From positions 186,001 through 250,000 of the forward strand of contig JAWNZC010000032.1 of NCBI GenBank assembly GCA_035771165.1: 64,000 bases of DNA. Reading direction: 5' to 3'. The translations under genes were made by a program, and so were the position numbers. Under the pieces are notes generated by a model. The model was not told the DNA's origin. It saw nothing but the letters and a program-made list of their open reading frames with translations, and did no database searches. The stretch comes from Paragorgia papillata. Its lineage: Eukaryota > Cnidaria > Anthozoa > Scleralcyonacea > Coralliidae. The first letter of the stretch is position 1, and each line of letters begins with the position of its first letter. Shown in pieces: positions 54,278 through 64,000 of this stretch.

Positions 54278-54345
54278 CTCGTACCCAGGGTCTTATCTTC
54301 GCTCCACCGCTACGAAAAGACCCTGGTCTGGGCTGGTCACGTGTC
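54278..54345. repeat. Short relative of the 'CCTCGTACCCAGGG' element
   Basis: 'AACCTCGTACCCAGGGTCTT' and 'AAGACCCTGG' mirror each other around a short loop. The following 'CTGGGCTGGTCACGTG' matches 55310-55328. 54346-55250 shows no gene. Confidence 0.65.
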
Positions 54346-55251
54346 ACGCAGACTTACTGGGAGTGGGCTAGTAGGATTTGTACTTTTGTAGGAACTAAGA
54401 AGACCGCGGAATAATCACAGAGACAATGTTTGAAATGTTAATTTATTTTATTTGTTGATTTATATATATATAGCACCTTCCAATGTGTTATTTGAAGTTT
54501 GCTTCACCAAACCATCTTGGTTTTAAAACTGTTTTCAAAGAACAATGTTTGTTGCGCCGCACTTGAATTGATTGTTTGCATATCTGTTGTAGTTGCAGAA
54601 TTAACTACCAGACGAAATTACACCTAAATAACAATGAGAGTATTGGTAAATTACGAACACATTAGGTGTTAAAGTGACTAGAGCAAAGTTTCAATCGAAA
54701 TGTACTGACACCTTGGGCTTTGATGTATATCTTGGGCTTTGATGTATATTTATGAAGTAAACAGTATACTAAAATATATTGCTCGATACTTAAAATCTCA
54801 GTAGTTATGTGATGAATTGCTATATTATTCAACATTATTTTAATGATTTTTGATAACATGTTAAGCACTTTTTTATTATTCTGACTACTTTATGTACTCA
54901 CGGCGCAATTATATCTATTTTTAAAACAACAAGTGTATAAAAGAACAACACAATAAAAACAGCGTTCAACAATAGGTTCATTTGTGAGTGACTTCGATTC
55001 ATATTAAAACCCTTGCTTTTTTAGTCAAGGGGAATTGATATAGACTAGTGATATTAATATGTTGTTAGAAGGTCAGTGTTTTCTTGATCAGCATGACGGC
55101 ATCACTTCCCAAACAGGAATCGATTTTCAGCTCTGATCATGATTGCATGCGGTATTATTATATCAAAAGATGAATGTTAACTGATTGCGTTGGCATTGCT
55201 GCCTCCGTTGCGTTACAAATTTAAACCACTTTTAAAACAATAATAAAATAT

Positions 55252-55775
55252 CAACCTCGTACCCAGGGCATTTTGCCTCCACGTTGGGAGGTCGGCGAAA
55301 ATGGCCCTGGCATCGGCTGGTCACGTGACACCCAGAATTTTGGGGTGTTATGGCGAGAAAATTTATGCGGTCTTTGTGTTTTGTTTTTGTATAATACGTA
55401 TATATGAATAATAAATGAGAAATATTTAACGCTCTGCCGACTCACTCATGTGAACCTTTATCATAAAAGCAACTGGCTAGCGTTATTCTTCATACTCCCA
55501 CGATTATCCAGGATACATGTAAATGTCATGAACAAACATATATCTAATGTTGTTCTTGACTTTAACCAAAGCTATCGTTAATCGTTTCCATTCTTTGGGT
55601 AAACTTTGCAGAGTGGATCTATCACAATTCAAATTGCCATAAATAAATTACACTCTATCTGAATTAGTCGAGTTCTTAAACCGGCCAATCAGATTATAGA
55701 ATCGACCAGCCGATGCCAGGGCCATTTTCGCCGACCTCCCGGCGTGGAGGCAAAATGCCCTGGGTACGAGGTTGA
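55252..55775. mobile_element. 524-bp MITE with CAACCTCGTACCCAGGGCAT ends
   Basis: Nearly perfect inverted ends of about 75 bp (CAACCTCGTACCCAGGGCAT..GGCATCGGCTGGTC). The centre is AT-rich and non-coding. Confidence 0.85.
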
Positions 55776-56371
55776 TAAAATATGTCACTAACGTTAGCTT
55801 TTGTTGAAAGCTATAGATGTCGAGTTTTAGCGATCTTGGCGATGTTAAATCACAAGGACTTTCAGATTTCCATATATTTATTCACAATAATGATGACATG
55901 CAAAATCCTCTCTTTGGGCAAACGGCAGGCGACGGGCGTAACAGCTTGGCGTCGTAACTGATGAAGTAAACATTCATTTCGAGGAAGAGAATCCCCTCAA
56001 ATTCGCTGCTCGTCGGAAGTTCAGAAAGATATAGGGAAAATATTCACAATCACTGACAACTTTCCCATGAAGTGTTGCACTGTTGCGAAGCGCCTTGCGG
56101 TGCCGTTTCCTGGCCTTACCGAACAGCAAAGTGTCTGAGGGTCTTTAACCAAATGTTTTGCCAATGTTTCTTCGTCGGTATATATTATATTATCGTCAGC
56201 ATATATCGGTGTTTATTTTAAGATTGTCTTGCGACTTGCCTCCACGGGCTCCACCAGTCTCGATAGTCTCCGCGTACAATGATGACAAATCCTAAGTTCT
56301 CTACCCTAACGACAATGTTGAAAAATATCCCAGAATATGGGATACACGCACTGATCTCAAATATTATTATA

Positions 56372-56840
56372 TAGCATGCTATCGGATATGAGCTTTTGCG
56401 TAATCTGATTGGTTCCCTACTACTAGGCTATCAGCTCATATCCTACTAGTAGAGGAAAAACAAGATGGCGGCATGTTTTTTTAAACTGCCGAAAAGAGTT
56501 GAAATTGACGGATTTTTATACAGAAAAACATCAACACCCTCAAACCAATGTATAAAAAAACAACATTGTGTAAAAATACATTAACAAATACACAATTTAG
56601 CATGTCAAATGGTAAAATTCACCTAAAAATTACGTCTTTTTACTTCAGAAACACGACTAAATTAGCGGGTTGATATTAATTTGTTGCCAAACAAAGAAAC
56701 TCACGGTTAAAACCAAGCTTACAACACACATTTCGTAGAAGATCACCAGTAAAGAGACTTTTTTATTTAGATAAGCATTTGGAGTAGTAAAAAGCATGTT
56801 CTTTTTCAAAAACAACCAACTAAGTAATTTAGTTTCAGTC
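56372..56840. repeat. Uninterrupted copy of the host repeat hit by the virus-like element
   Basis: Reverse complement of 6127-6427 joined to 13496-13657 with no 7-kb insert. It contains one copy of the target (ACCCTC on this strand, about 56541-56546). It gives the pre-insertion sequence. Confidence 0.87.
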
Positions 56841-57094
56841 TGATCGAGCTTTGTAAACTGACAAAGCTGTGCATTGCTGAACAGAAATGAAATTTTCTTC
56901 TAAGAAAACAAAACTAGCTTCATGGTCAAGCAACAATGTGCAAAACCTGTGGTAGTCCACAAGCGAAATTATTACAATAGTCAAATGTCAGTGACAGGCT
57001 ATGTAGAGAGTGTGAAACGGCAAGTCTTTATATTTATAATTAATGGGGTAATTAAATTGTATGCTGCAGTTGTCAATGTCATGCAAAAGTGTTG

Positions 57095-57640
57095 TCATAA
57101 ATGTCAAAAGTTTATTCTACCTTTTACTCATGCATGCATGCATATACAGTATGTGTCTACGCTTGAAGAACAATTAATTGGAGATCTTCGTTCACAACTT
57201 CATTATTTCTAAACTTTACAGCAGTCATACCTCAGATGCTCATGTTATCTCAAACGATTTTCCTTTACCTACCAACTGGATTGCATTATTATTTGACAAA
57301 TTGTTGCAACAAAGTTATTTAAATACTTTATTAGTCAAATTTTGTGAGTTATTGATGTACTGTATTAAAATTACTCATGCTTCTGTGCCGGATATGAGTA
57401 GAGTTGTTAGTGCTCAGCCTCCTGTGCTTTGATGGCTTTACTCTGAGTTCCTTCTTAAGGTAAAAACACAGCAATTGGCTAGCATCGACAATCTTGACAA
57501 ACATCTTGTTCAGCTTTGAATACAAGGTCACTACAAGTACATACAGTAATTACAACATTGTTTTTACCATAGTAGCTATAGGCATGATTGAACGCAGTAG
57601 ATACATGCATGTCTGGACATGCCTATTTTTGTTACTTGCG
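57095..57640 (+). repeat. Dispersed repeat I, copy 2
   Basis: Collinear with 23030-23705 but lacking the 5S-like segment. 57641-58213 contains a 36-bp direct repeat ('TTACTTGCGCTCGCAGTC' at 57637 and 57664) and no supported gene. Confidence 0.65.
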
Positions 57641-58403
57641 CTCGCAGTCATTGTTTCCGTTGTTACTTGCGCTCGCAGTCCTTGTTTCCGTTGTCGCAAA
57701 AGAACTGGGCGCGTCGAATTGTTGTGGCCATTGTTGAAAGAACTATGAACCAATGTCATCATCCGTCAGCGAAGATTTCTTGGGGCGCGTAGACTAATAA
57801 TTCGCTATCATAATTGCAACTTTCGCGCCAAGAAATTCGTTTTTCAATTTTTTTGCCGAGAGCCATGATGGGCCCTGGGGTAAGTCGGATCGCGTCGAAG
57901 CCTCGACCCTTCTAGGGAGATCTGGGGGCATGCCTCCAGAAAATGTTGAATTTTTAGACGGCCAGGAGGCCATTTTGGGCTATTTTGAATGTAAGAATCG
58001 TGTTAGTTTGTAGCTTTCACTTTGGCCCGGGCCCTAGACTGTAGTATAGTGGGCCCCTTGTGTGCTCCGGGCCCTGGGGCAGTTGATTTACGCCGATCTG
58101 TTTACACGGACATTTTAAGCCCGCTTAAAGTCAGATGTGGCTCAGATCCCGCTTAAATTTTGGCCGTGTAAACAGGGCTTTATTCATTCATTTATTTTTT
58201 CATTCATTCATTCGTTCATTCCAGGGGCGGATCTAGGATTTTTCGTACGTTAGTCAAAATTTTATGACGTCATCGATGACGTCATACCTGATGACGTCAT
58301 GTGACGTCAGGGTGGCAGTCCGATTTTCGTGGGGAGTAGATGTTTTATTTTATCAAACTACGGATACGTCAATGCGATACTTTTCGCCATTAACAATGTT
58401 CAG

Positions 58404-58448
58404 TAGAATAAGACTGTTTCGCCCCATATCAGGGCTCATCAGCATGCC
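58404..58448 (-). ncRNA. Second hammerhead-like core
   Basis: Minus-strand CUGAUGA, then a GCCC/GGGC stem II with the loop between, GAAA, then C-A-G-U-C giving a GUC cleavage site with a minimal stem III. Minimal stem III occurs in retroelement hammerheads that act as dimers. Stem I is only a G-U pair, an internal loop and 4 bp, so this is a candidate. Confidence 0.4.
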
Positions 58449-58681
58449 TAGGAAACCCGCTATACCATATGACAAGGCCGTGAATCCGACATGGACCGCC
58501 CTTATTCAAGGCCGAACAAAATAGCAATCTGGTTTTAAGGCGCCAGAAACTCGCCTTTCACACCTATGCCACGGGGCAAAAGGAGTTTGGTCGGAAATGG
58601 GCGACTATACGGGACATTTCATGGATGTGAAACTGCTTAATTTTTCACATCATCCCAGTCTGTTCCAACCCTTTAATCCCC

Positions 58682-58709
58682 CACAACCCCCCCCCCCCCC
58701 CCCCCCCCC
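58682..58709 (+). repeat. Poly(C) run, about 27 bases
   Basis: Homopolymer inside the hAT element, preceded by ACAACC. No gene can be assigned between 58720 and 59370. Confidence 0.9.
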
Positions 58710-59379
58710 AATTAACCTAAGTCCTAAGCTGTACAAGCAGTTCCCAGTAGCAGAAGATCTGAACAAATAGATGAATATACAAACTTTTCTAGTTGTAGTA
58801 TGCAGGAATGTCAAGTAAGATAAATTTATAATATATTATAATAATTATTATATATTAACTAAATAAGTACACTAGCACAGCTCCATATTTATTATTAATT
58901 TCAAATATATTTTCGACTGATTGACGCTTATATCAAACATAATATCAGTAATATCATTGTCACAGCAAGTCAACAATTCAGAGAACAACTTACAACTGGA
59001 CATCAAATTTATACATAGTGACCATTGACCAAGCCATGTGATATGACATGAATATCGGTAAATTCGGTATAAACAGACTAGGGCTAAAATTCCACAATCC
59101 AAATGACCAAAGGCACCAAATCTAATACTATAGCCTATAGGTACAGTCTTAGCCACAGGCTAATCAGCATAGACACCATGACAGACTGCGTTTGGAGCCT
59201 TATTATAAACTTAATATACTTTAATATACAGTCTGGAAAACTCTCAAGATACGAGCGCAAAAAATATGCAAATTAGTAGCCACACGTGCAGCCGGATTAT
59301 ATTTAGATTTATTAGATCGCGAAAACCTTCGATAAACAATATAATAAATGCCCAATTTAGTTAAATAGGTTATGTTTAC

Positions 59380-59627
59380 CTTATGGCCGTAGAAGACTTG
59401 TTCTTCTTGTCGTCTCGAACATACTTGGGGATGTACGATTCGGCAGCGAAATTTCTACTGAGCGTCAAGCTCGTGTTGTTGATGGCGCTCATGAGCTCCT
59501 CGAGCGAGACGTTTGGCAACGCGTCGATTCGTTGCTTTAGACCAGCATAAATATCTCGGAGATATCCCTGATCTTCATTTTCAAACGCAGAAAGTACGGT
59601 TTCGTATGAAACACTTCCCGCAGACAT
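59380..59627 (-). CDS. Candidate first exon of an unrecognised gene inside the hAT element
   Basis: ATG 59627 opens 82 codons (M-S-A-G-S-V-S-Y-E-T-V-L..G-L-K-Q-R-I-D-A-L-P-N-V-S-L-E-E-L-M..K-Y-V-R-D-D-K-K-N-K), ending AAG|GTAAAC at 59379. The composition is more protein-like than the surrounding frames. It is helical and charged, with no known motif. It sits near one end of the hAT element, so it may be its transposase's first exon or a captured host exon. The nested transposon at 59735 lies just upstream and probably disrupts its promoter. Confidence 0.4.
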
Positions 59628-60349
59628 AGCACTATAGCAGTATGCTCTGATAATCTGATTTACTCTGACAAGTCGGAAATTGAACCTTCGTAGTCAAGCT
59701 TCGATCAGAAAGGCCGTAGTAATATTATGCTGAACATAGTCCCTGGAATTAAAGTGTCTGGAAACGCGGCGTACTTCAAAGCGCACACTTTTTGTTCCCT
59801 CTCAATTCTGATCACGTGGGAAGAAGGGGCACGTTTCAGATGTTATCTGTTTAGCCAGTAGCCACGCTCAGCAAAAGTACTGCCGGGCGCAAATTGTTCA
59901 ACATTTGGATGTAGAGTAATAATCGCGGAGAAAAAACACGAAAGGATAAGTCTATTAAGCATTCCATCTACGTCAGATGTTGCAAAGGCGTCTTGGCGAA
60001 GAGAAATAATAAATATTACGGTATTACAAAGGAACACGACGACACGTCGTTGTTGATATAAAAGATATTCGCAGATAAATAGACGAAGGCAACGTACACA
60101 TTTGTAATACACATTTCCAACCAAGTGACATTGAAGTTAGTATATAAGTATATACACGCTACATTATATAATTTGGTTATCTGAATTTGATGATTTCCAG
60201 AGAAAGTTATACTTTATCCGATGATAGAATGACTTGACAGCTGGTTAATAATAGTAGGCCTCGATCGCATTTGTTTGGTCTCACTTTATTTAATATTTCT
60301 CGATTATTTCTTACTTTAAATCGTTAAAAAAAAACAGATTGTGACTCAG

Positions 60350-60473
60350 AACTAGCCTGCCCTAAATGCAACAAGCAGTTGCGCATCACTTTTGCCAAAA
60401 CGGGTGCTAGAGCGAGAAATAAGTCTGTTATGTCATGCACCGCGCAAAGCTTCGGTCAGTGGGCATGGCCTTG
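60350..60473 (+). CDS. Possible CxxC-containing exon in the nested transposon
   Basis: After an acceptor-like 'gactcag', the frame reads L-A-C-P-K-C-N-K-Q-L-R-I-T-F..S-C-T-A-Q-S-F-G-Q, with a donor-like GTAAAC at 60474. The C-x2-C pair hints at a zinc ribbon. Strand is opposite to the other exons of the element. Confidence 0.2.
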
Positions 60474-61726
60474 GTAAACTGACTAAAGTCGAAAATACCG
60501 CTATCCATTCCAAGTGGTTAAAGGCAATATACCAGTTTTGTGAAGCGGAGAGAATCGTTAAAACAAGTGGTCGAATTCGCTCAGATTGCATTAATAAAAC
60601 TTCCATATATATGGGTTTCGCGACAAAATAATCCGCGGGTCGGGTGAGTTTGTTTACTTAACATGCTGCATTTCAATACAAATTTTAGACAACTACAGAG
60701 AAACCGGAGCTGGAGCATCACAAAATTTGCCATAAAAACCCCATGCATGAGTCAAGTTAAGCACAGAGTGAAAATTCTGAATGATGCACGTACGCGTGCA
60801 GTAGTTGACAACAGAATTTTTACCTTTTATCAAGTGTTGGAAAGACCCCAATGTTTCTCACAATGTAGAATGTTTATCTCAACACAAACACAGTCTAATA
60901 AAATTACAACCTACTTCTTTTCAATTCCTTCTTCAAGGATTAAAATACATCCTGATGGCTGAAATCTGTCACGATGTGCATGGTTAAAGAGTAATTTGAT
61001 GGTTATAGAGTCCATCAAATGAGGATTGCAGGGAAACGCTCAGCAACCCAAACTTGATCTGTATGAGTTCAAGTACATTATAAATGCTAATGCCATTTCT
61101 ATTCAAAGAAAAAATGTTTGCCAGTGATACAAGGAAATGTTTCAGGATGTCATAAAAAGGAAAAGCACTGATATCACTAATCTGCCATTAAAAGCCAGAA
61201 AGCATACTGTAGAGAAGTCTGTGATCACTGCACAGGATAATTTATTATGTATTACCAGTAAAATAATAACAAAGAGAACAATTGCATGGTATATAATCTT
61301 TAAATAGCATTTAATTGATGAAAAAGTTAAGACCACTCATTTTAACATGTACAGAAAATAATGATAATTAACAAGTTTAAAAGCACAAGATAGTTACTAA
61401 TTACCAAAAGACAATATGCTTTGACAAAACTAATAATTTAAATCTCAGCAGGTCACAGTCGACAACAGAAGTTTAATTAGAATTTTCCAACAACTTGGCT
61501 GAGCGCAAAATAAATAGCCATAGAATTGCTAATCGCTCGATTCCCCTTTTCGGTGCCTGTATATGTTTCTGATTTCGACAAGCCAGAAAGCGGTTAGTTA
61601 TTGCGAATAAACACCCGACTGCACAAAATTTTGTTTAGCCCCTTCGACAATGTTTGATGGTTTGACAACACCGCACATGTAAGGATGCCAGCTTGTGGTT
61701 GTCTTCTCCCGTTTCACAGCCTTTTA

Positions 61727-61828
61727 CTAAGCTAACTGTGGTTCCTTCGAACATGTAAGGTCAAACCATCTTTCGATTTCATGTTTTGATGCACATAACA
61801 CACAAAAAACACTTGGGGGTTCCTGCAT
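61727..61828 (-). CDS. Nested transposon gene, second exon (CxxC motif)
   Basis: The acceptor 'tattttcag' ends at 61829, and the frame (phase 0 from the previous exon) reads M-Q-E-P-P-S-V-F-C-V-L-C-A-S-K-H-E-I-E-R-W-F, then stops at TAG 61727. The C-x2-C..H pattern suggests a zinc-binding segment. The intron is 91 bp. Confidence 0.4.
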   Translation of the reverse strand: MQEPPSVFCVLCASKHEIERWFDLTCSKEPQLA

Positions 61829-61919
61829 CTGAAAATACAAAGAACCATTTCAGCCTTCGGTGTTCCTAATGTCCTGAGAGCAGCACTTATCGTATTATAA
61901 ACATCGATAAAACACTTAC

Positions 61920-62064
61920 AGCGCTGACAATAGTCTCCATTTGAGCTTCAATCTCCGCCGCATCCATCTCCAGTAAATTTATCGCTAAGGTATCATCTCC
62001 AAAATCAAACTCATCATCGTCAATATTTCACTTGGAAAGCGCTCGCGCCTTGTTCTGTCGCCAT
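61920..62064 (-). pseudogene. Nested transposon gene, first exon, frameshifted
   Basis: ATG 62064 lies about 60 bp inside the right TIR, a usual place for a transposase start. It gives M-A-T-E-Q-G-A-S-A-F-Q-V-K-Y, then TGA. One base further on, the frame D-D-D-E-F-D-F-G-D-D-T-L-A-I-N-L-L continues to a good donor (GCT|GTAAGT). The exon is 145 nt, one more than a multiple of three, consistent with a single-base insertion near 62022. Confidence 0.45.
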
Positions 62065-62586
62065 ATTGATAGCCTTGACCGTGCCCCTTCATGTCACGTG
62101 ATACGCTTACCTCAATATGGGCAAAGCTTGCCGTGTTTTTCCTTTGAAGTACGCCGCGTTTCCAGACACTTTAATTCCAGGGACTATGTGCTGAAGCATA
62201 TACCCCACGCTGCGATAAGTCATGACTAACCAAAAAAATACAGCCAATGACTATTCAGATATTTCTCGAATTAGCCAATCATATAGCTTGTTTATGAGCC
62301 CCTGACCGCTCAAAGCCGGTCAGAACTCCCCGGAAAGTGGTCAACATTGACTGTGGACCAATCAAATAGCTAGATTCGGCGACAAGTTAGTCACTGCTCA
62401 CGCGTAAGACCGCTGGTTTGACTAAGCTATATTGCTTTGGGAAAAGTCAGCGCTGAACGAAATTTGACACCTGGAATAATTAATTACTGGACCGCGATTT
62501 GAATATAATTAACCGAGTTAATTTATGACTATGCAATTTCTACGTTAGTCGCGTGACCGATTTGACTACCCCTAGATCCGCCCCTG

Positions 62587-62748
62587 GTTCATTCATTCAT
62601 TCATTCATTCATTCATTCATTCATTCATTCATTCATTCATTCATTCATTCATTCATTCATTCATTCATTCATTCATTCATTCATTCATTCATTCATTCAT
62701 TCATTCATTCATTCATTCATTCATTCATTCATTCATTCATTCATTCAT
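62587..62748 (+). repeat. (ATTC)n microsatellite, hAT target
   Basis: About 40 copies of a 4-bp unit. A short remnant of the same array lies left of the hAT element at 58183-58221. Confidence 0.95.
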
Positions 62749-62799
62749 AGTCCGAGGAATTAGTCGATTATTTAGTGTGGATTGTTTGTGAAGGTCACA

Positions 62800-63585
62800 T
62801 ATTTGTCTGTGAACGAGCAATTTTTTCCTTTTATATATTTGACGTGTATTAAAGAAACCTTGTTTTCTTGTCATGTTTATTTGCTCCAAAGTTTGTTTGA
62901 TACCGGTGTCACAATCTCAGTTATGCACCTGTCTGAGATCTCGTATCGAGAATGGTATTTTGATTAACTTTCAACCACATGCAGATAAACTAGCCTGCGC
63001 TAACATACGCCGCTTTACAATAATTTTCACGCACATTTGTTTGCATGGGCAGAATTAAGAGCATATAGTCAAAATACTATTCTTCGTAAATTTTGTGAAG
63101 TTCTACGCGAAACGTTTCGAAATATCAGCTTTCGATTAAACAAGTTTCAGACTCAGGCGGTTGGTTCTATAATAGCATGGAAACGCGGGTTTCAAATTTA
63201 ACTCACCCTTCAAAATAAAGAAACATGAATATCACCGCAAATGCGCAGTAGACATTTTACCCACGACCATTAGCTACTCCCTCTTTTAATATGTTTGTAA
63301 ATGACACTATACCCGCCTTAAATGCAAATATGGTTAATGGTAAATGCTTACATGTTAACTAAACTATATCTGAGAAAAAGCTTCACTACTAGAACAATAA
63401 CAATAATTATCTGAGAAAGGGGAGATCTCAGACAGAGGAATAACTGAGACCATGACACCGGTATCAAACAAACCTTTGAGCAGAAAAGCATGACATCAAA
63501 CAAACAAACAAACAAACAAACAAACAAAGTTTCTTTATACACGTCAAATTTAAAAGGAAAAAATTGCACGCGTTCACAGACAAAT
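62800..63585. mobile_element. ~790-bp inverted-repeat element
   Basis: 62800-62945 ('GTCTGTGAACGAGCAATTTT', 'TTTGATACCGGTGTCA', 'GTCTGAGATCTC') is mirrored at 63420-63585. An AAAC microsatellite (63497-63527) has expanded in the right arm. No gene in it. Confidence 0.75.
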
Positions 63586-63601
63586 GTTCCGTGACTTTCG
63601 C

Positions 63602-63905
63602 AAACCATAGTCAATCGAGATATGGTCTGGAAACTCGGCAAACTTCAAAGTACCTATAGTGAGCTGTGATTTTATGTTGAACCGTACCTTACACCGTGCA
63701 CATCCTTTGTTTTAGGTTTATTAATATTTAAATAGCACGGTTGAGTGATTGAACTGAAACGTTGCTATTGGACAATTCGTTCATTATACTAAAATACAAT
63801 GTGTTCAGTGACCGTACACCGTGCACAAAAATGCATAAAGGCAAACAAAAAGATATACTAAAGACTTTAGCTGAGTTTCCAAACCATATCTCGATTGACT
63901 ATGCG
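63602..63905. mobile_element. ~300-bp MITE with CATAGTCAATCGAGATATGG ends
   Basis: CATAGTCAATCGAGATATGG-TCTGGAAACTC and complement. The layout (CATAGTC..GGAAAC..CTTCAAAG) matches the termini of the 59735-62188 transposon, which may be its autonomous relative. Confidence 0.75.
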
Positions 63906-64000
63906 CAAACAATCCATCTATAAGATTAGCACTAATAGATTATACCAATGGTTGGTACGTAAATACGTAAACTTGAAAAAAGCCTTTAATACCATTGATC

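Larger units (their letters stand above)
59735..62188. mobile_element. 2,454-bp transposon nested in the hAT element, 7-bp duplication
   Basis: CATAGTCCCTGGAATTAAAG at the left is mirrored at 62125-62188; similarity spans about 60 bp (..GGAAACGCGGCGTACTTCAA). TGCTGAA flanks both sides (59728-59734 and 62189-62195). It contains spliced minus-strand coding exons next to the right TIR. Superfamily unknown. Related ends occur at 63602-63905 and near 36699. Confidence 0.75.
58222..62586. mobile_element. 4,365-bp hAT-type transposon
   Basis: The 16-bp terminal repeats CAGGGGCGGATCTAGG (58222) and its complement ending at 62586 are the widespread hAT end sequence. GTTCATTC is duplicated on both sides (58214-58221 and 62587-62594), 8 bp as expected. 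The target was an ATTC microsatellite, so part of that match could be chance, but the leading G on both sides supports it. No complete hAT transposase (dimerisation domain) is seen. An exon-like frame at 59380-59627 and another transposon at 59735 lie inside. Confidence 0.85.

Noticed and set aside
58264..58524. 86-codon plus-strand frame in the hAT element
   Set aside because: Overlaps the hammerhead-like core on the opposite strand; composition and context do not support a gene.

Overview
The window reads as intergenic and intronic DNA of an invertebrate animal. Introns have GT..AG ends, the base composition is AT-rich, and many families of transposons, inverted-repeat elements, SINEs and LINE fragments sit one inside another. 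Several families (the C-P-x-x-G-C zinc-finger gene, a tRNA-headed SINE, hAT, Harbinger-like and pogo-like elements) look to me like those of anthozoan cnidarians. A sponge cannot be excluded from sequence alone. No bacterial features are present.

Host genes are few. Two plus-strand dispanin (CD225, IFITM-like) genes can be read exon by exon. The last two coding exons of one lie at 847-963 and 3026-3187. A second, four-exon paralogue spans 33011-41260, with an apparent one-base frame conflict in its second exon. Other exon-like stretches (37996-38367, 48421-48672) are weak.

The most notable object is a 7,062-bp virus-like element at 6428-13489. It has terminal inverted repeats of about 200 bp, AG...CT ends and a 6-bp target duplication (GAGGGT), as Polinton/Maverick elements do. 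An uninterrupted copy of the target repeat at 56372-56840 confirms the empty site. It carries a large replication-initiator-like protein with repeated C-terminal modules, a zinc-finger protein, a truncated FtsK/HerA-type packaging ATPase, an uncharacterised 225-aa protein, a small basic-hydrophobic protein and an acidic Cys-rich protein. I find no polymerase B, integrase, protease or capsid gene. The element therefore looks like a non-autonomous or rearranged Maverick/adintovirus relative whose replication module differs from the usual one.

Region by region: 1-6427 holds a LINE 3' end, dispanin A, nested MITEs, a tRNA SINE and a hammerhead ribozyme motif. 6428-13489 is the virus-like element. 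13496-33000 holds MITEs, a 61-bp minisatellite split by an insertion, LINE fragments and palindromes. 33011-41260 is dispanin B with transposon-filled introns. 41500-58200 holds palindromes, LINE fragments, a 2.6-kb element with an 8-bp duplication and a dense array of self-complementary words. 58222-62586 is a 4.4-kb hAT-type element with a second transposon nested inside it. The right end holds small inverted-repeat elements.
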